From positions 1 to 36,788 of the forward strand of contig JAFGDS010000045.1 in NCBI GenBank assembly GCA_016931995.1: 36,788 bases of DNA, given 5' to 3'. The notes beneath the pieces are model-generated. The model saw nothing but the letters and a program-made list of their open reading frames with translations. It ran no database searches and was not told where the DNA came from. Each line of letters starts with the position of its first letter. The stretch's first letter is position 1. Source of the DNA: Pirellulales bacterium. Lineage in GTDB: Bacteria; Planctomycetota; Planctomycetia; Pirellulales; Thermoguttaceae. Below, one piece after another: positions 16,817-24,032 of the stretch. Both the position numbers and the translations under genes were made by a program.

Positions 16817-17716
16817 CTACTCCAAACGCACGTTGTCCAAAAAAATCGTCCGCGGCTGTTTGAGGTGGATCGTGAACATCTGGAGGAAGCGGATCTGGCG
16901 GAGGTCGAGCGTGCGGGTGCGGGGCGCGGCGGCGACGTCGGACAGGGCAATCTCGATGCGATTTGGGCCGGGCTCGACGCGGACGCGGCGCTCGAAGCGG
17001 TCTTCCGTGGTAAGGTTCGAGGCGACGTCCTCGATCTTGACGATGAAATCCAGCGCGGGCCCGTCGTCGAGATGCACGTCGAAGACGAGCGTGTCGTGGC
17101 CGGCCCAGTCCCGCGGCGTCCAGGCCATGCCCACGCCGGGATATTTGCCGGGCGACAGCTCCGCGCGGAGCGACCACTGCCCGGCGGTGGCGTGTTGCCG
17201 GGCGCGCGAAAGCCGCGACTCCCACGCCTGCCAGCGGCCCATCTCCGGGCCGTGCTCGAAGGAGGCGATCGAGGGGAACTCGACGCGTTGGCGATGGATA
17301 TCCACCAACTGCGACACGGGGCGGATTGACACCAGCGCGATCAGCAGGCCGCCCGCCGCGGCCAGGGGCCATCGCGCCGGGCGCGACGCGCGGCCGAGTT
17401 CCCAGAGGACGCCCGCCGTGGCCCCGGCGACGTCGGCCGACAGGTCGCCCAGGCTCATGTTCCGGCCGACCAGATGCTGGGCCACTTCCGTGCCCGCCCC
17501 GAAGAGGATCATCGCTGCCCAGGCGACGACGGCCGCGCCCGGCACGCGCCACTCCCGCAGCGCGCGATAAAGCAACACGGCGAACACGGCGAACACGGGC
17601 GCGTGCAAAAGGTCGCCCGCCGCCCCGCCCCACCGTCCGCCCTTCGGCAGCGGCACGACCAGGGCCGCGACCAGGGCTAGAGTCAGAAACAGGAGCCAAC
17701 GCGTCGAGAGTTTCAC
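16817..17716 (-). CDS. VanZ-like membrane protein with a C-terminal carbohydrate-binding-like domain
   Basis: The 299-residue protein starts at a GTG at 17716 (MKLSTRWLLFLTLALVAALV) with no clear ribosome-binding site. Residues about 1-155 contain four or five membrane helices with the VanZ pattern: DLLHAPVFAVFAVLLY, AAMILFGAGTEVAQHLVG, and NMSLGDLSADVAGATAGV. The remaining half (about 160-299) is soluble and beta-rich (WSLRAELSPGKYPGVGM, WAGHDTLVFDVHLDDG, RTIFLDNVRL), like a galactose-binding or carbohydrate-binding sandwich that would face outside the cytoplasm. VanZ-family proteins are found in glycopeptide resistance clusters and near exopolysaccharide and exosortase loci; their biochemistry is poorly known. 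Here polysaccharide-synthesis genes follow on the same strand. The fusion is not one I recognise. Confidence 0.75.
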   Translation of the reverse strand: MKLSTRWLLFLTLALVAALVVPLPKGGRWGGAAGDLLHAPVFAVFAVLLYRALREWRVPGAAVVAWAAMILFGAGTEVAQHLVGRNMSLGDLSADVAGATAGVLWELGRASRPARWPLAAAGGLLIALVSIRPVSQLVDIHRQRVEFPSIASFEHGPEMGRWQAWESRLSRARQHATAGQWSLRAELSPGKYPGVGMAWTPRDWAGHDTLVFDVHLDDGPALDFIVKIEDVASNLTTEDRFERRVRVEPGPNRIEIALSDVAAAPRTRTLDLRQIRFLQMFTIHLKQPRTIFLDNVRLE

Positions 17717-18116
17717 GGACGGCCGTTGCGGAATGGGATCGGGAACCGGTGGATCGAGTGTACCATGCCGGGTTGTCTGGTGTCCATGAGGGACGGTTAA
17801 ACATCCTTACGCGAGATTGTGGACGCGCCCGTGTGCCACGGGCTTCGCCAGTGCGTGACTCGCGGTGGCCTCGGGCAATGCGTTTTCCGCAACCCAGACG
17901 AGATCCTTCGCTGCGCTCAGGATGACGAGAGCCTGGTGTGTTACTGGCTTCGCCGCGTGTGCCACTGGCTTCGCCAGTGCTGATCTCTCCGTAACCCTGG
18001 CACTGGCTTCGCCCGTGCTGAATTCTCGACGGCCCAGGGCACTGGCGGAGCCAGTGGCACTCAATCAGCAGTCAGTGGCGCTCAAGGGACGAGGTCCGGG
18101 TGGACGTTTCGGCTGG
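17717..18116. other. Intergenic repeat cluster between the VanZ and GT4 genes
   Basis: This 400-base stretch contains no credible gene. It holds a half copy of the GTCATCCTGAGCG family (17900-17927, reading GATCCTTCGCTGCGCTCAGG), then several copies of the CACTGGC/GCCAGTG family: GCCACTGGCTTCGCCAGTGC at 17961-17980, a degenerate CACTGGCTTCGCCCGTGC at 18001-18018, and GCACTGGCGGAGCCAGTGGC around 18039-18058. Another partial copy, CAGTGGCGCTC, lies near 18073. Copies are in both orientations with variable spacing. Confidence 0.85.
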
Positions 18117-19331
18117 CTACGGGCGCTTCTCGCGGACCACGGGCGGGCGCAACCGGCGGAGGGGCTGCCGGCGGCGCGTGGCTTTTGATTGGTAGATTTC
18201 GGCGATGAGATCCTGGTAGCCTTCCACCATGCGGCCGACCGACCAATGCGAGAGGACGCGTTCGCGGCCCGCGCGGCCCATCGCGCTTGCGCGATCCGGA
18301 GCGGCCAATAGCTCCGTCACGGCGGCGGCCAGGGCGTCGGCGTCGCCCGGCGCCGTTAGCCGGCCCACCCCGCGATCGACAACCACCTCCGGAATCGAAC
18401 CCACCGCCGGCGCCACGATCGGCTTCTCCGAGGCCATCGCCTCGAGAATCGAGACCGGGTTGGCTTCCATTTGCGACGTGAGCAGGAAGACGTCCAGAAG
18501 CGACAGCACCTCGGGCACGTCGCCGCGCGTGCCGAGGAAACGCACGGCGTCGGCCAGGCCAAGCCGACCGGCGAGCGATTCGAGCCGCGGCCGCTCGGGC
18601 CCGTCGCCAACGATGAGGAACTGGACGCCGGGAACCGCGTTTCGGACTTTCGCGGCCACGTCGAGGAACACGTCGTGCCGCTTCTCCGGCCGCAGCGCGG
18701 CGACGATCCCGACCACCGGCGCGCCCTCGGGAAGGCCCAACTCGGCGCGGAGCTTTTTGTCGGGCCAGCGCGGATGGAAGCGGTCGGTGTCCACGCCGTT
18801 GGGCACCACGCGAATCCGGGCCGGCGGGCAGCCTTCGTTCTCGGCCAAGTACGTCGCCTGCGCCCCGGCCACGGCGATGAAGGCGTCCGTCAAGGGGGCC
18901 AAAAGGCGGTTGGGCAGCTCGACGCGGTCGGGCAGGCCCGTCGAGTGCAACGCGGAGCAAATCACCGGCACGCCGGCGCTCCACGCGGCCAGCCGTCCCC
19001 AGAACATCTTGTCGCCGCCCGTGCCGACGGTCACCACGGCGTCCGCCGCGCGCCGCCGCAAGAGCCGCCGCAGCCGCCCCAGAACCGCCACGTCGAACTT
19101 GTGCAAGAGCAGCCCCGACCAAACGGGCACTTCGCCGACCAGCGCGTCGCCCAGCGGCCCGCGGAACTTGAGGCAGCACAGTTCCGGCGCGAACCGCTGG
19201 CGGTCCATCCGGCGGAGGAGCTCGACCAGGAGCGTCTCGGCCCCGCCGACCGGCATGCACGTAATGACGAACACGACCCGCAGCGGCCCGCGGTCTTCAA
19301 GGGGAACAAGCAATCGGGAACGGCGGAACAT
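18117..19331 (-). CDS. GT4-family glycosyltransferase
   Basis: The 404-residue enzyme is probably cytoplasmic or membrane-associated and transfers a sugar from a nucleotide donor with retention. The N-terminal domain starts LRVVFVITCMPVGGAETLL, with the glycine-rich acceptor loop GGAE typical of GT4. VVPNGVDTDRFHP and GIVAALRPEKRHDVFLDVAA open the C-terminal Rossmann domain. EANPVSILEAMASEKPIVAP carries the E-x7-E donor-binding motif, and GSIPEVV follows. The start is the ATG at 19331. The last 25 residues are Arg/Pro-rich (ATRRRQPLRRLRPPVVREKR), perhaps for membrane contact. It shares its strand with a polysaccharide deacetylase and a FemAB-like gene upstream, so exopolysaccharide assembly is the likely role. 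Donor and acceptor cannot be told from sequence. Confidence 0.93.
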   Translation of the reverse strand: MFRRSRLLVPLEDRGPLRVVFVITCMPVGGAETLLVELLRRMDRQRFAPELCCLKFRGPLGDALVGEVPVWSGLLLHKFDVAVLGRLRRLLRRRAADAVVTVGTGGDKMFWGRLAAWSAGVPVICSALHSTGLPDRVELPNRLLAPLTDAFIAVAGAQATYLAENEGCPPARIRVVPNGVDTDRFHPRWPDKKLRAELGLPEGAPVVGIVAALRPEKRHDVFLDVAAKVRNAVPGVQFLIVGDGPERPRLESLAGRLGLADAVRFLGTRGDVPEVLSLLDVFLLTSQMEANPVSILEAMASEKPIVAPAVGSIPEVVVDRGVGRLTAPGDADALAAAVTELLAAPDRASAMGRAGRERVLSHWSVGRMVEGYQDLIAEIYQSKATRRRQPLRRLRPPVVREKRP

Positions 19332-19390
19332 GGTGTAGTTAATCAGATCAGATGGAATGCGTCAAGGATCGAAGGAGCAGGGAAGGGAAG

Positions 19391-19535
19391 AAGCCACAGA
19401 TGAACACGGATAAACACAGATGACGGATCGGCCAGGATGGCAGGGGTATCTGGGGAATAATGTCAAAGGGATTGCCATTTGGATTGACTGTCGCACCCGC
19501 CAGACATCCGTGTGTATCTGTGTTTATCTGTGGTT
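19391..19535. repeat. Inverted repeat of the CACAGAT/AACACAGAT type
   Basis: The left arm at 19391-19422 (GCCACAGATGAACACGGATA, then AACACAGATG) and the right arm at 19505-19535 (CATCCGTGTGTATCTGTGTT, then TATCTGTGGTT) are near-complementary over about 30 bases and enclose about 80 bases. The element fills most of the 229-base gap between the GT4 and deacetylase genes. It is much richer in AT than its surroundings, which suggests insertion. Confidence 0.85.
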
Positions 19536-19560
19536 CTCATCGTCATTCGTCGCGATCAAG

Positions 19561-20394
19561 TCAGGTTGCATATCGAAACCTTGGCACGTGGGCGTTGCGG
19601 GGGTCGATCGTGGCGCGGTTCTTCAGTCGCGCCAGCTCGGGGTCGCCGTGGATGCGCTGCAAAAGGAAGGGGTCGTCGCCGGGATAGTTGTAGCCGCCGT
19701 AGGCGGTGGCAAGCCCTCGGTAGCCCGCCCGACGGGCCAGGGCCACGGCCTCGGCGCTGAGGTTCACGTAGTGGCCAAAGGGCACCGCCAGATACCGCAC
19801 GGGCTGGCCCAGGGCGTCGGCTAGCTCGCGTCCGGCCGCGACGATTTCGTCCTCCAGCCGCGCCGGATCGTGGATCTTGCCCAGGTCGTCGTGGTGGCGG
19901 CAGTGCGCGGCGATCTCGATTCCGCCGGCCGCCATGTCGCGAAGCTGCGCGAGTGTATTGGGCCGGCGGGGGTTGCCCAGCGCGACGTCGTGGGCGAACG
20001 GCTCGCCGGAAAGAACGTTGTGGAGCGTGACGAAATAGGTGCAAGGGATCTTCCGCTCGATCAACAGTGGGATGGCCGCGTCGTTGTTTTCGGCGTAGCC
20101 GTCGTCGAACGTGACGCACACGGCCGGCCGCTCGCTACGACCCTCGCGGAGCCGCCGCTGGGCGTCGTCGAGCGACAGCATTTCAAAGCGAGACTGAAGC
20201 CAATCCATCTGCCGGGCGAATTGGCGGTTGGAGAGCGTCCAACTGCCAAGCCCGTCGTCGGCCACGCGATGGTAGAAGAAGATGACGATCGGCACGCGTC
20301 CCCGCGCCGCCGCCCGCCGAAGCGCCCAGCTCCGATACGGCCGGGAGCCGTGGTAGTACGTGCTCAACAGTAGCGATTTCCAGGCAGGCAACAT
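19561..20394 (-). CDS. Polysaccharide deacetylase (NodB/CE4 family)
   Basis: The 277-residue enzyme removes N- or O-acetyl groups from polysaccharide. VCVTFDDGYAENNDAAIPLL contains the TFDDG motif, whose aspartates serve as base and metal ligand. IEIAAHCRHHDDL carries the metal-binding histidines (motif 2), and VRYLAVPFGHY is motif 3. IPCTYFVT is the typical strand following the first motif. The length suits a single-domain CE4 enzyme. The start at the ATG at 20394 gives MLPAWKSLLLSTYYHGS and has AAAGGAC upstream; the frame is open far upstream as a shadow of the next gene. No signal peptide is obvious. It lies between the FemAB-like gene and the GT4 gene on the same strand, an order known from PEP-CTERM-associated exopolysaccharide clusters. 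Confidence 0.93.
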   Translation of the reverse strand: MLPAWKSLLLSTYYHGSRPYRSWALRRAAARGRVPIVIFFYHRVADDGLGSWTLSNRQFARQMDWLQSRFEMLSLDDAQRRLREGRSERPAVCVTFDDGYAENNDAAIPLLIERKIPCTYFVTLHNVLSGEPFAHDVALGNPRRPNTLAQLRDMAAGGIEIAAHCRHHDDLGKIHDPARLEDEIVAAGRELADALGQPVRYLAVPFGHYVNLSAEAVALARRAGYRGLATAYGGYNYPGDDPFLLQRIHGDPELARLKNRATIDPRNAHVPRFRYAT

Positions 20395-20525
20395 GGCGTG
20401 GCGCGTCCTTTGTTGTTTGCAGAGTTCTCGTTTGCGTGCGGGTCGTGCGAAGCCGCAAGCGGCTGCTCGAAAGCGGAATACGGAAAGCAATCGGCCCCCA
20501 CTCCCCACTCTCCAATCCCCAATCC

Positions 20526-21653
20526 CTACTCCCCCATTCCCCACTTGATCCACTCGCGGGCGCCGGCGGCCACGAGCCAGGCGGCATGACGAAGCCGGGC
20601 GGCGGCATGGGGCGCGATGACGCGGATCTCGATGCTGGCGCGGGGCTCGGGCCGCCAGTGCGACTTGTACGGCTCGTTGCCCCGCATCAGGTCGTACGCC
20701 CGATAGCCGTTGGCGATGGCCCAACGGAGCACGCCGGTCATGGCGACGCGGCCGGGTTCCAGGTCCAGCCGCGTCGCGTCGATTCCGCCCTGGTAGCCGT
20801 AGACAATGCCGCCGCCGGCGAAGCCGTACTCGACGGCGGCCGGGCGTTTGTCGATCTCCAAAACGTGCAACAACAGTTGACCGGTCGAGAGCATTCGCCC
20901 GGCCACGTCGCGGTGGAACGCCGCGAAACGCGACGACGAAAAACAGCCCGGCTGGCCCAAGGCCGCTCGCCGGCGCTGGTGCAGGTCGATCAGGGCGTCC
21001 AGCGCCGCGGACAACTCGCCGGCCGACGCGACCAGGCGCAGCTCGGCGCGGCCCGAGTCGAACATGCGCCGCTCGATCCGTCGGAACTTCTTGCGGCTGT
21101 TGTGCGAGAGCGACGCGACGTACTGCTCGGTGGTCGCCGGCAGGGCGATTCGCCAGCAGGTGGGCCCCGGGCGCTGGTGCAGCGCGTTGCCTTGCGCGTC
21201 GAGCCGCGCGGCGAGCCGAGGCATCACCGGATCGGACGCGTCGATACCGGTCAGTTCGAGTTGATCCCACCGGGCCGAGGCGTCCTCGTCGGGATCGTCG
21301 CGATGCGCAAGGAGCCAGCGGGCCAGCTCGACGGCCACGTCGCGCTCGCGGCCCGGCTGGCAGAGGACGCCGAGGTAGTCGGGGTGCAATTCTCCCGCCC
21401 CGAGAAACCGCACGACGCGCCGGCCCGCGCGGGAGTGGTCCAAATACCACGGGGCCAGCCCGATCAATCGGTCGCGGCGATCGAGCAGGGCCAAGACGTA
21501 CAACCGTCGGCGGTCGCCGGGCGTCGGTCCGTAGTGGCGCCACCAGGTCGCGTTCCACGTCCAGCCGCGAAACGGCACTTGCCCGGCCAGCCGGTCCCAA
21601 CTCTCGGCCAACGGCGCCAACTCGTCGATGTTGGAGACGAGAACAACTTGCAT
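20526..21653 (-). CDS. FemAB/CelD-like GNAT acyltransferase
   Basis: The 375-residue protein has the tandem GNAT fold of FemAB-like and CelD/BcsL-like proteins. The first half includes VPFRGWTWNATWWRHYGPTP and IGLAPWYLDHSRAGRRVVRF, then LGAGELHPDYLGVL. The second GNAT half has YVASLSHNSRKKFRRIERRM, typical of the family, then LLLHVLEIDKRPAAVEYGF, GYQGGIDATRLDLEPGRVAM, and RAYDLMRGNEPYKSHW. Members transfer acyl or aminoacyl groups, for example to polysaccharide or peptidoglycan precursors, in the cytoplasm. The ATG at 21653 begins MQVVLVSNIDELAPLAESWD. It is 131 bases upstream of the deacetylase. Its C-terminal WIKWGMGE is polar. FemAB-related proteins are regular parts of PEP-CTERM exopolysaccharide loci, which fits the neighbourhood. 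Confidence 0.88.
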   Translation of the reverse strand: MQVVLVSNIDELAPLAESWDRLAGQVPFRGWTWNATWWRHYGPTPGDRRRLYVLALLDRRDRLIGLAPWYLDHSRAGRRVVRFLGAGELHPDYLGVLCQPGRERDVAVELARWLLAHRDDPDEDASARWDQLELTGIDASDPVMPRLAARLDAQGNALHQRPGPTCWRIALPATTEQYVASLSHNSRKKFRRIERRMFDSGRAELRLVASAGELSAALDALIDLHQRRRAALGQPGCFSSSRFAAFHRDVAGRMLSTGQLLLHVLEIDKRPAAVEYGFAGGGIVYGYQGGIDATRLDLEPGRVAMTGVLRWAIANGYRAYDLMRGNEPYKSHWRPEPRASIEIRVIAPHAAARLRHAAWLVAAGAREWIKWGMGE

Positions 21654-22047
21654 GGGCAGTGGTGTTGGTTCAGTGAATGCAATCTCCCCTCTCTCTTTGG
21701 GAGAGGGAATCCCTCCGGAAATCTCCGTCAGGGCACGCGCCCAGGCAAGCTGTTTTCACTTTCTTCGCGAAGGAAATCGACGCGGCCGTTGCCGGGGGCA
21801 ACGGTCGTGTTGCCGCGGGGCAACGTCCGCCGGCGGCTTTCCTCCGTGGCCGCCGGCCGCGTTCATTGTAAACCATTGCCAGGCAAGCATTTACGTCATC
21901 GCTCGGACGGTCCCTCCTCGCCGGCGGGCCTTGGCACCGGGTTTGCTCCCCTCGAGCCGCGTTTGCCGCGAGCCGATGTCGCGGCCTGCCGTCACGACCG
22001 ATACAAACCGAACCGGCCCTCGTCCGACGCATCCCGCGAGACCCACG
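21654..22047. other. Divergent intergenic region upstream of the FemAB-like and Wzz genes
   Basis: This 394-base region separates two divergent genes and must hold both promoters, but I cannot pick a convincing pair of boxes. It contains a hairpin CCCTCTC/GAGAGGG at 21687-21707, and two consecutive stem-loops with the same arms: CGTTGCC/GGCAACG at 21787-21803 and GTTGCC/GGCAAC at 21809-21824. The rest shows nothing I recognise. Confidence 0.6.
21787..21824. promoter_or_regulatory. Twin GTTGCC/GGCAAC hairpins in the Wzz leader
   Basis: CGTTGCC-GGG-GGCAACG (21787-21803) is followed five bases later by GTTGCC-GCGG-GGCAAC (21809-21824). The two short GC-rich stems lie about 225 bases before the Wzz start. 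They might act as a transcription or translation control element, or be another repeat family. A regulatory function is only inferred. Confidence 0.4.
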
Positions 22048-23571
22048 ATGAACAACGCGACCGATTTCTCGTTCCGTCCGGCCGACGTGATTCGCCTTCT
22101 AGCCACGCATCGCACCCGCTGGATCGTTCCGGCGGTGGTGATCGCCGGCGCGACGATCGTCTTCGCCGCCGTGCGTCCGGCCACGTGGCAGGCCTCGCAG
22201 GCTTTGATCATTCGCAACGAAGCCTCGGGCAATCACGAAGGCCCGGGCAAGTTCGGCCACGCCGACCAGATGAAAACCTTGCAAGAGACCATCCTCGAGG
22301 TGGTTCGCAGCCGCGGCGTGCTCGAGGCGGCGTTGATCGAGGTCGGTCCGCCCGCCGGTTACCGTGGCGACGCGGAAGCCTGGCCCACCCCGCGCGACGT
22401 GGCCGATCTGCGCGACGCCGTCGAGCTGAAGCCGCCCAAGGGCGCGGAGTTCGGCCAGACCGAGGTGTTCTACCTGACGGCGAAGGACCACGATCACGAC
22501 CGGGCGTTGGCCCTGGCGGCCGCCGTGTGCGATGAGCTGGATCGCCGTTCGCAAGAGCTTCGCGACGCCCAGGCGCAAAGCATGATCCGCGAGTTGGTCA
22601 ACACGGTCACGCTGGCCAAGGCTGACCTGGACGAGTCGACCCGGCAACTCAGCCGGATCGAGCGCGAGGCCGGCAGCGATCTGGCCGAGCTGCGGATTCT
22701 CAACGACGCCACGACGGGCGACAGCGCATTGCGCCGCACGGAATCGGAAATCCGCACCGAGCTGCGTCAGGCCGAGGCCGCGCATCAGGCCAACGGCGAG
22801 TTGCTGGCCCTGTTGAAGGCGGCCCAGGACGATCCCGGCCAGTTGCTGGCCGCGCCGAACCGGCTCTTGGAGTCGCAGCCGTCGCTCCGCCGGCTGAAGG
22901 ACGGGCTGGTGGACGCTCAGATTGAGACGGCGACGCTCAAGGGTCGCATGTCCGACGCGCATCCGGCGGTGCGGGCCGCGCAGGAGTCGCAACGCGAGAT
23001 CGGCCGCCATTTGCACAACGAATTGCCCATCGCCGTCCGCGGGATCGAGGTCGAGCTTCGGCTGGACGCCGAGCGGATCGCGATGCTCGAGGGCCAGCTT
23101 GCCGACGCGACGGGCCGGATGAAGCGCCTGGCCGAGATGCGGGCGACGTACGCGAACCTGGTCGCCCAGACGCGGCACCGGAGCCAGTTGGTGGACGAGG
23201 CCGAGCAGAACCTGGCCCAAGCCCGCGCGAGCCAGGCCGGCGCCGGCGCCGCCAGCCTGATCGCCCGGATCGACGCCCCCGACGCCGGCACGAAGCCGCT
23301 CGGCCCGGGCCGCGCGACGATTGCCCTGCTGGGCGTGATCGGCGGCCTGGCGGTTGGACTGGGGATTGTGGTGCTGACCGTCACGCCCAATCAGACCGTT
23401 TCGTCCGAGACGGCTGCCTTGCCCGAGGCCCGCGAGGATCGCGTGGCGGATGCCCGGCGCGTGCCAACCCACGCGGACAAGGCCCGGCCGGTTTTTGACG
23501 CGGCTCCTTCGCTTTCGCTGACCGACGCCCTTCGCCGCCTGAGCGAGTCGCAGTCCAGCTCGCGGAACTAG
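22048..23571 (+). CDS. Wzz-type polysaccharide chain-length determinant
   Basis: The 507-residue protein has the polysaccharide co-polymerase layout. A short N-terminal segment is followed by helix 1 (about 27-46, WIVPAVVIAGATIVFAAVRP). A long periplasmic region includes the Wzz-like start (WQASQALIIRNEASGN, then LQETILEVVRSRGVLEAAL) and an extended coiled coil (about 170-400, e.g. VTLAKADLDESTRQLSRIER). Helix 2 (about 429-451, ATIALLGVIGGLAVGLGIVV) lies near the C-terminus. It sets the length of exported polysaccharide. No tyrosine kinase domain is attached: the last 50 residues are polar and lack Walker motifs. The ATG at 22048 was chosen because upstream sequence in frame has no protein character. 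It diverges from the FemAB-like gene. Confidence 0.87.
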   Translation: MNNATDFSFRPADVIRLLATHRTRWIVPAVVIAGATIVFAAVRPATWQASQALIIRNEASGNHEGPGKFGHADQMKTLQETILEVVRSRGVLEAALIEVGPPAGYRGDAEAWPTPRDVADLRDAVELKPPKGAEFGQTEVFYLTAKDHDHDRALALAAAVCDELDRRSQELRDAQAQSMIRELVNTVTLAKADLDESTRQLSRIEREAGSDLAELRILNDATTGDSALRRTESEIRTELRQAEAAHQANGELLALLKAAQDDPGQLLAAPNRLLESQPSLRRLKDGLVDAQIETATLKGRMSDAHPAVRAAQESQREIGRHLHNELPIAVRGIEVELRLDAERIAMLEGQLADATGRMKRLAEMRATYANLVAQTRHRSQLVDEAEQNLAQARASQAGAGAASLIARIDAPDAGTKPLGPGRATIALLGVIGGLAVGLGIVVLTVTPNQTVSSETAALPEAREDRVADARRVPTHADKARPVFDAAPSLSLTDALRRLSESQSSSRN

Positions 23572-23623
23572 GGCGTCGCAACCGATTAACTTGACCAAAT
23601 GGCCGAATCGGCGCGCTGTAGCG

Positions 23624-23712
23624 CTGTAGGGAACGGCCTCCGTGCCGTTCCAAGCCCCGGGGAAACGGCTGTTTCGACCGCCTTGAAACGCCGCGGAGGG
23701 CGTTCCCTACAG
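23624..23712. repeat. CTGTAGGGAACG inverted repeat
   Basis: CTGTAGGGAACGGCCTCCG (23624-23642) and the complementary CGGAGGGCGTTCCCTACAG (23694-23712) match at 18 of 19 positions and enclose 51 bases. Inner segments (GCCGTTCCAAG and CTTGAAACGCC) are also partly complementary, so the RNA would fold as a long hairpin. It follows the Wzz gene by about 50 bases and could terminate or protect that transcript. Confidence 0.85.
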
Positions 23713-24018
23713 GTGGAAATCGCTCACGGCTTTTTTGTTGCGGCACCCAAGACGTAGGCCCTCACCCCAACCCTCTCCCGGAGGGGATCAGACGTCTTTC
23801 TCGCCTTCCCGCGTCAACTCCGTGGCTTTGGCGACCCGGTGGCGGCCATCGGCCGGGTCGGAAGCGGGCACGCAACCGACTATCCGAGAATGACTTAGGC
23901 CGCTTGCCGCCGGGCCGATTATCTGGCCTTTACTCGGAACGGGCTTGTCGGCAGAATACCCGCCGTCGTGGGTGTGCTCATCACATCGCCTGGTCAAGGA
24001 CGACCGACCGCAAACAGC

Positions 24019-24024
24019 AAGGAG
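24019..24024 (+). promoter_or_regulatory. Ribosome-binding site for the OmpH-like gene (GTG start)
   Basis: AAGGAG ends eight bases before the GTG at 24033. It decides the start, because the frame is open 43 codons upstream. With this start the protein begins with a clear signal peptide. Confidence 0.8.
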
Positions 24025-24032
24025 CGCTGAAA

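Larger units (their letters stand above)
23572..24032. other. Intergenic region between Wzz and OmpH-like genes
   Basis: This 461-base stretch has a hairpin element at 23624-23712 (described separately), and a CCCTCACCCCAACCCTCTCC remnant at about 23760-23780 like repeats seen elsewhere. A 69-codon open frame on the minus strand (23788-23997) has no recognisable features. The last 60 bases contain the OmpH leader and its ribosome-binding site. No clear promoter is seen. Confidence 0.6.

Noticed and set aside
23788-23997. A 69-codon minus-strand frame in the Wzz-OmpH spacer.
   Set aside because: It has no ribosome-binding site or recognisable sequence, and it covers the probable promoter region of the OmpH-like gene.
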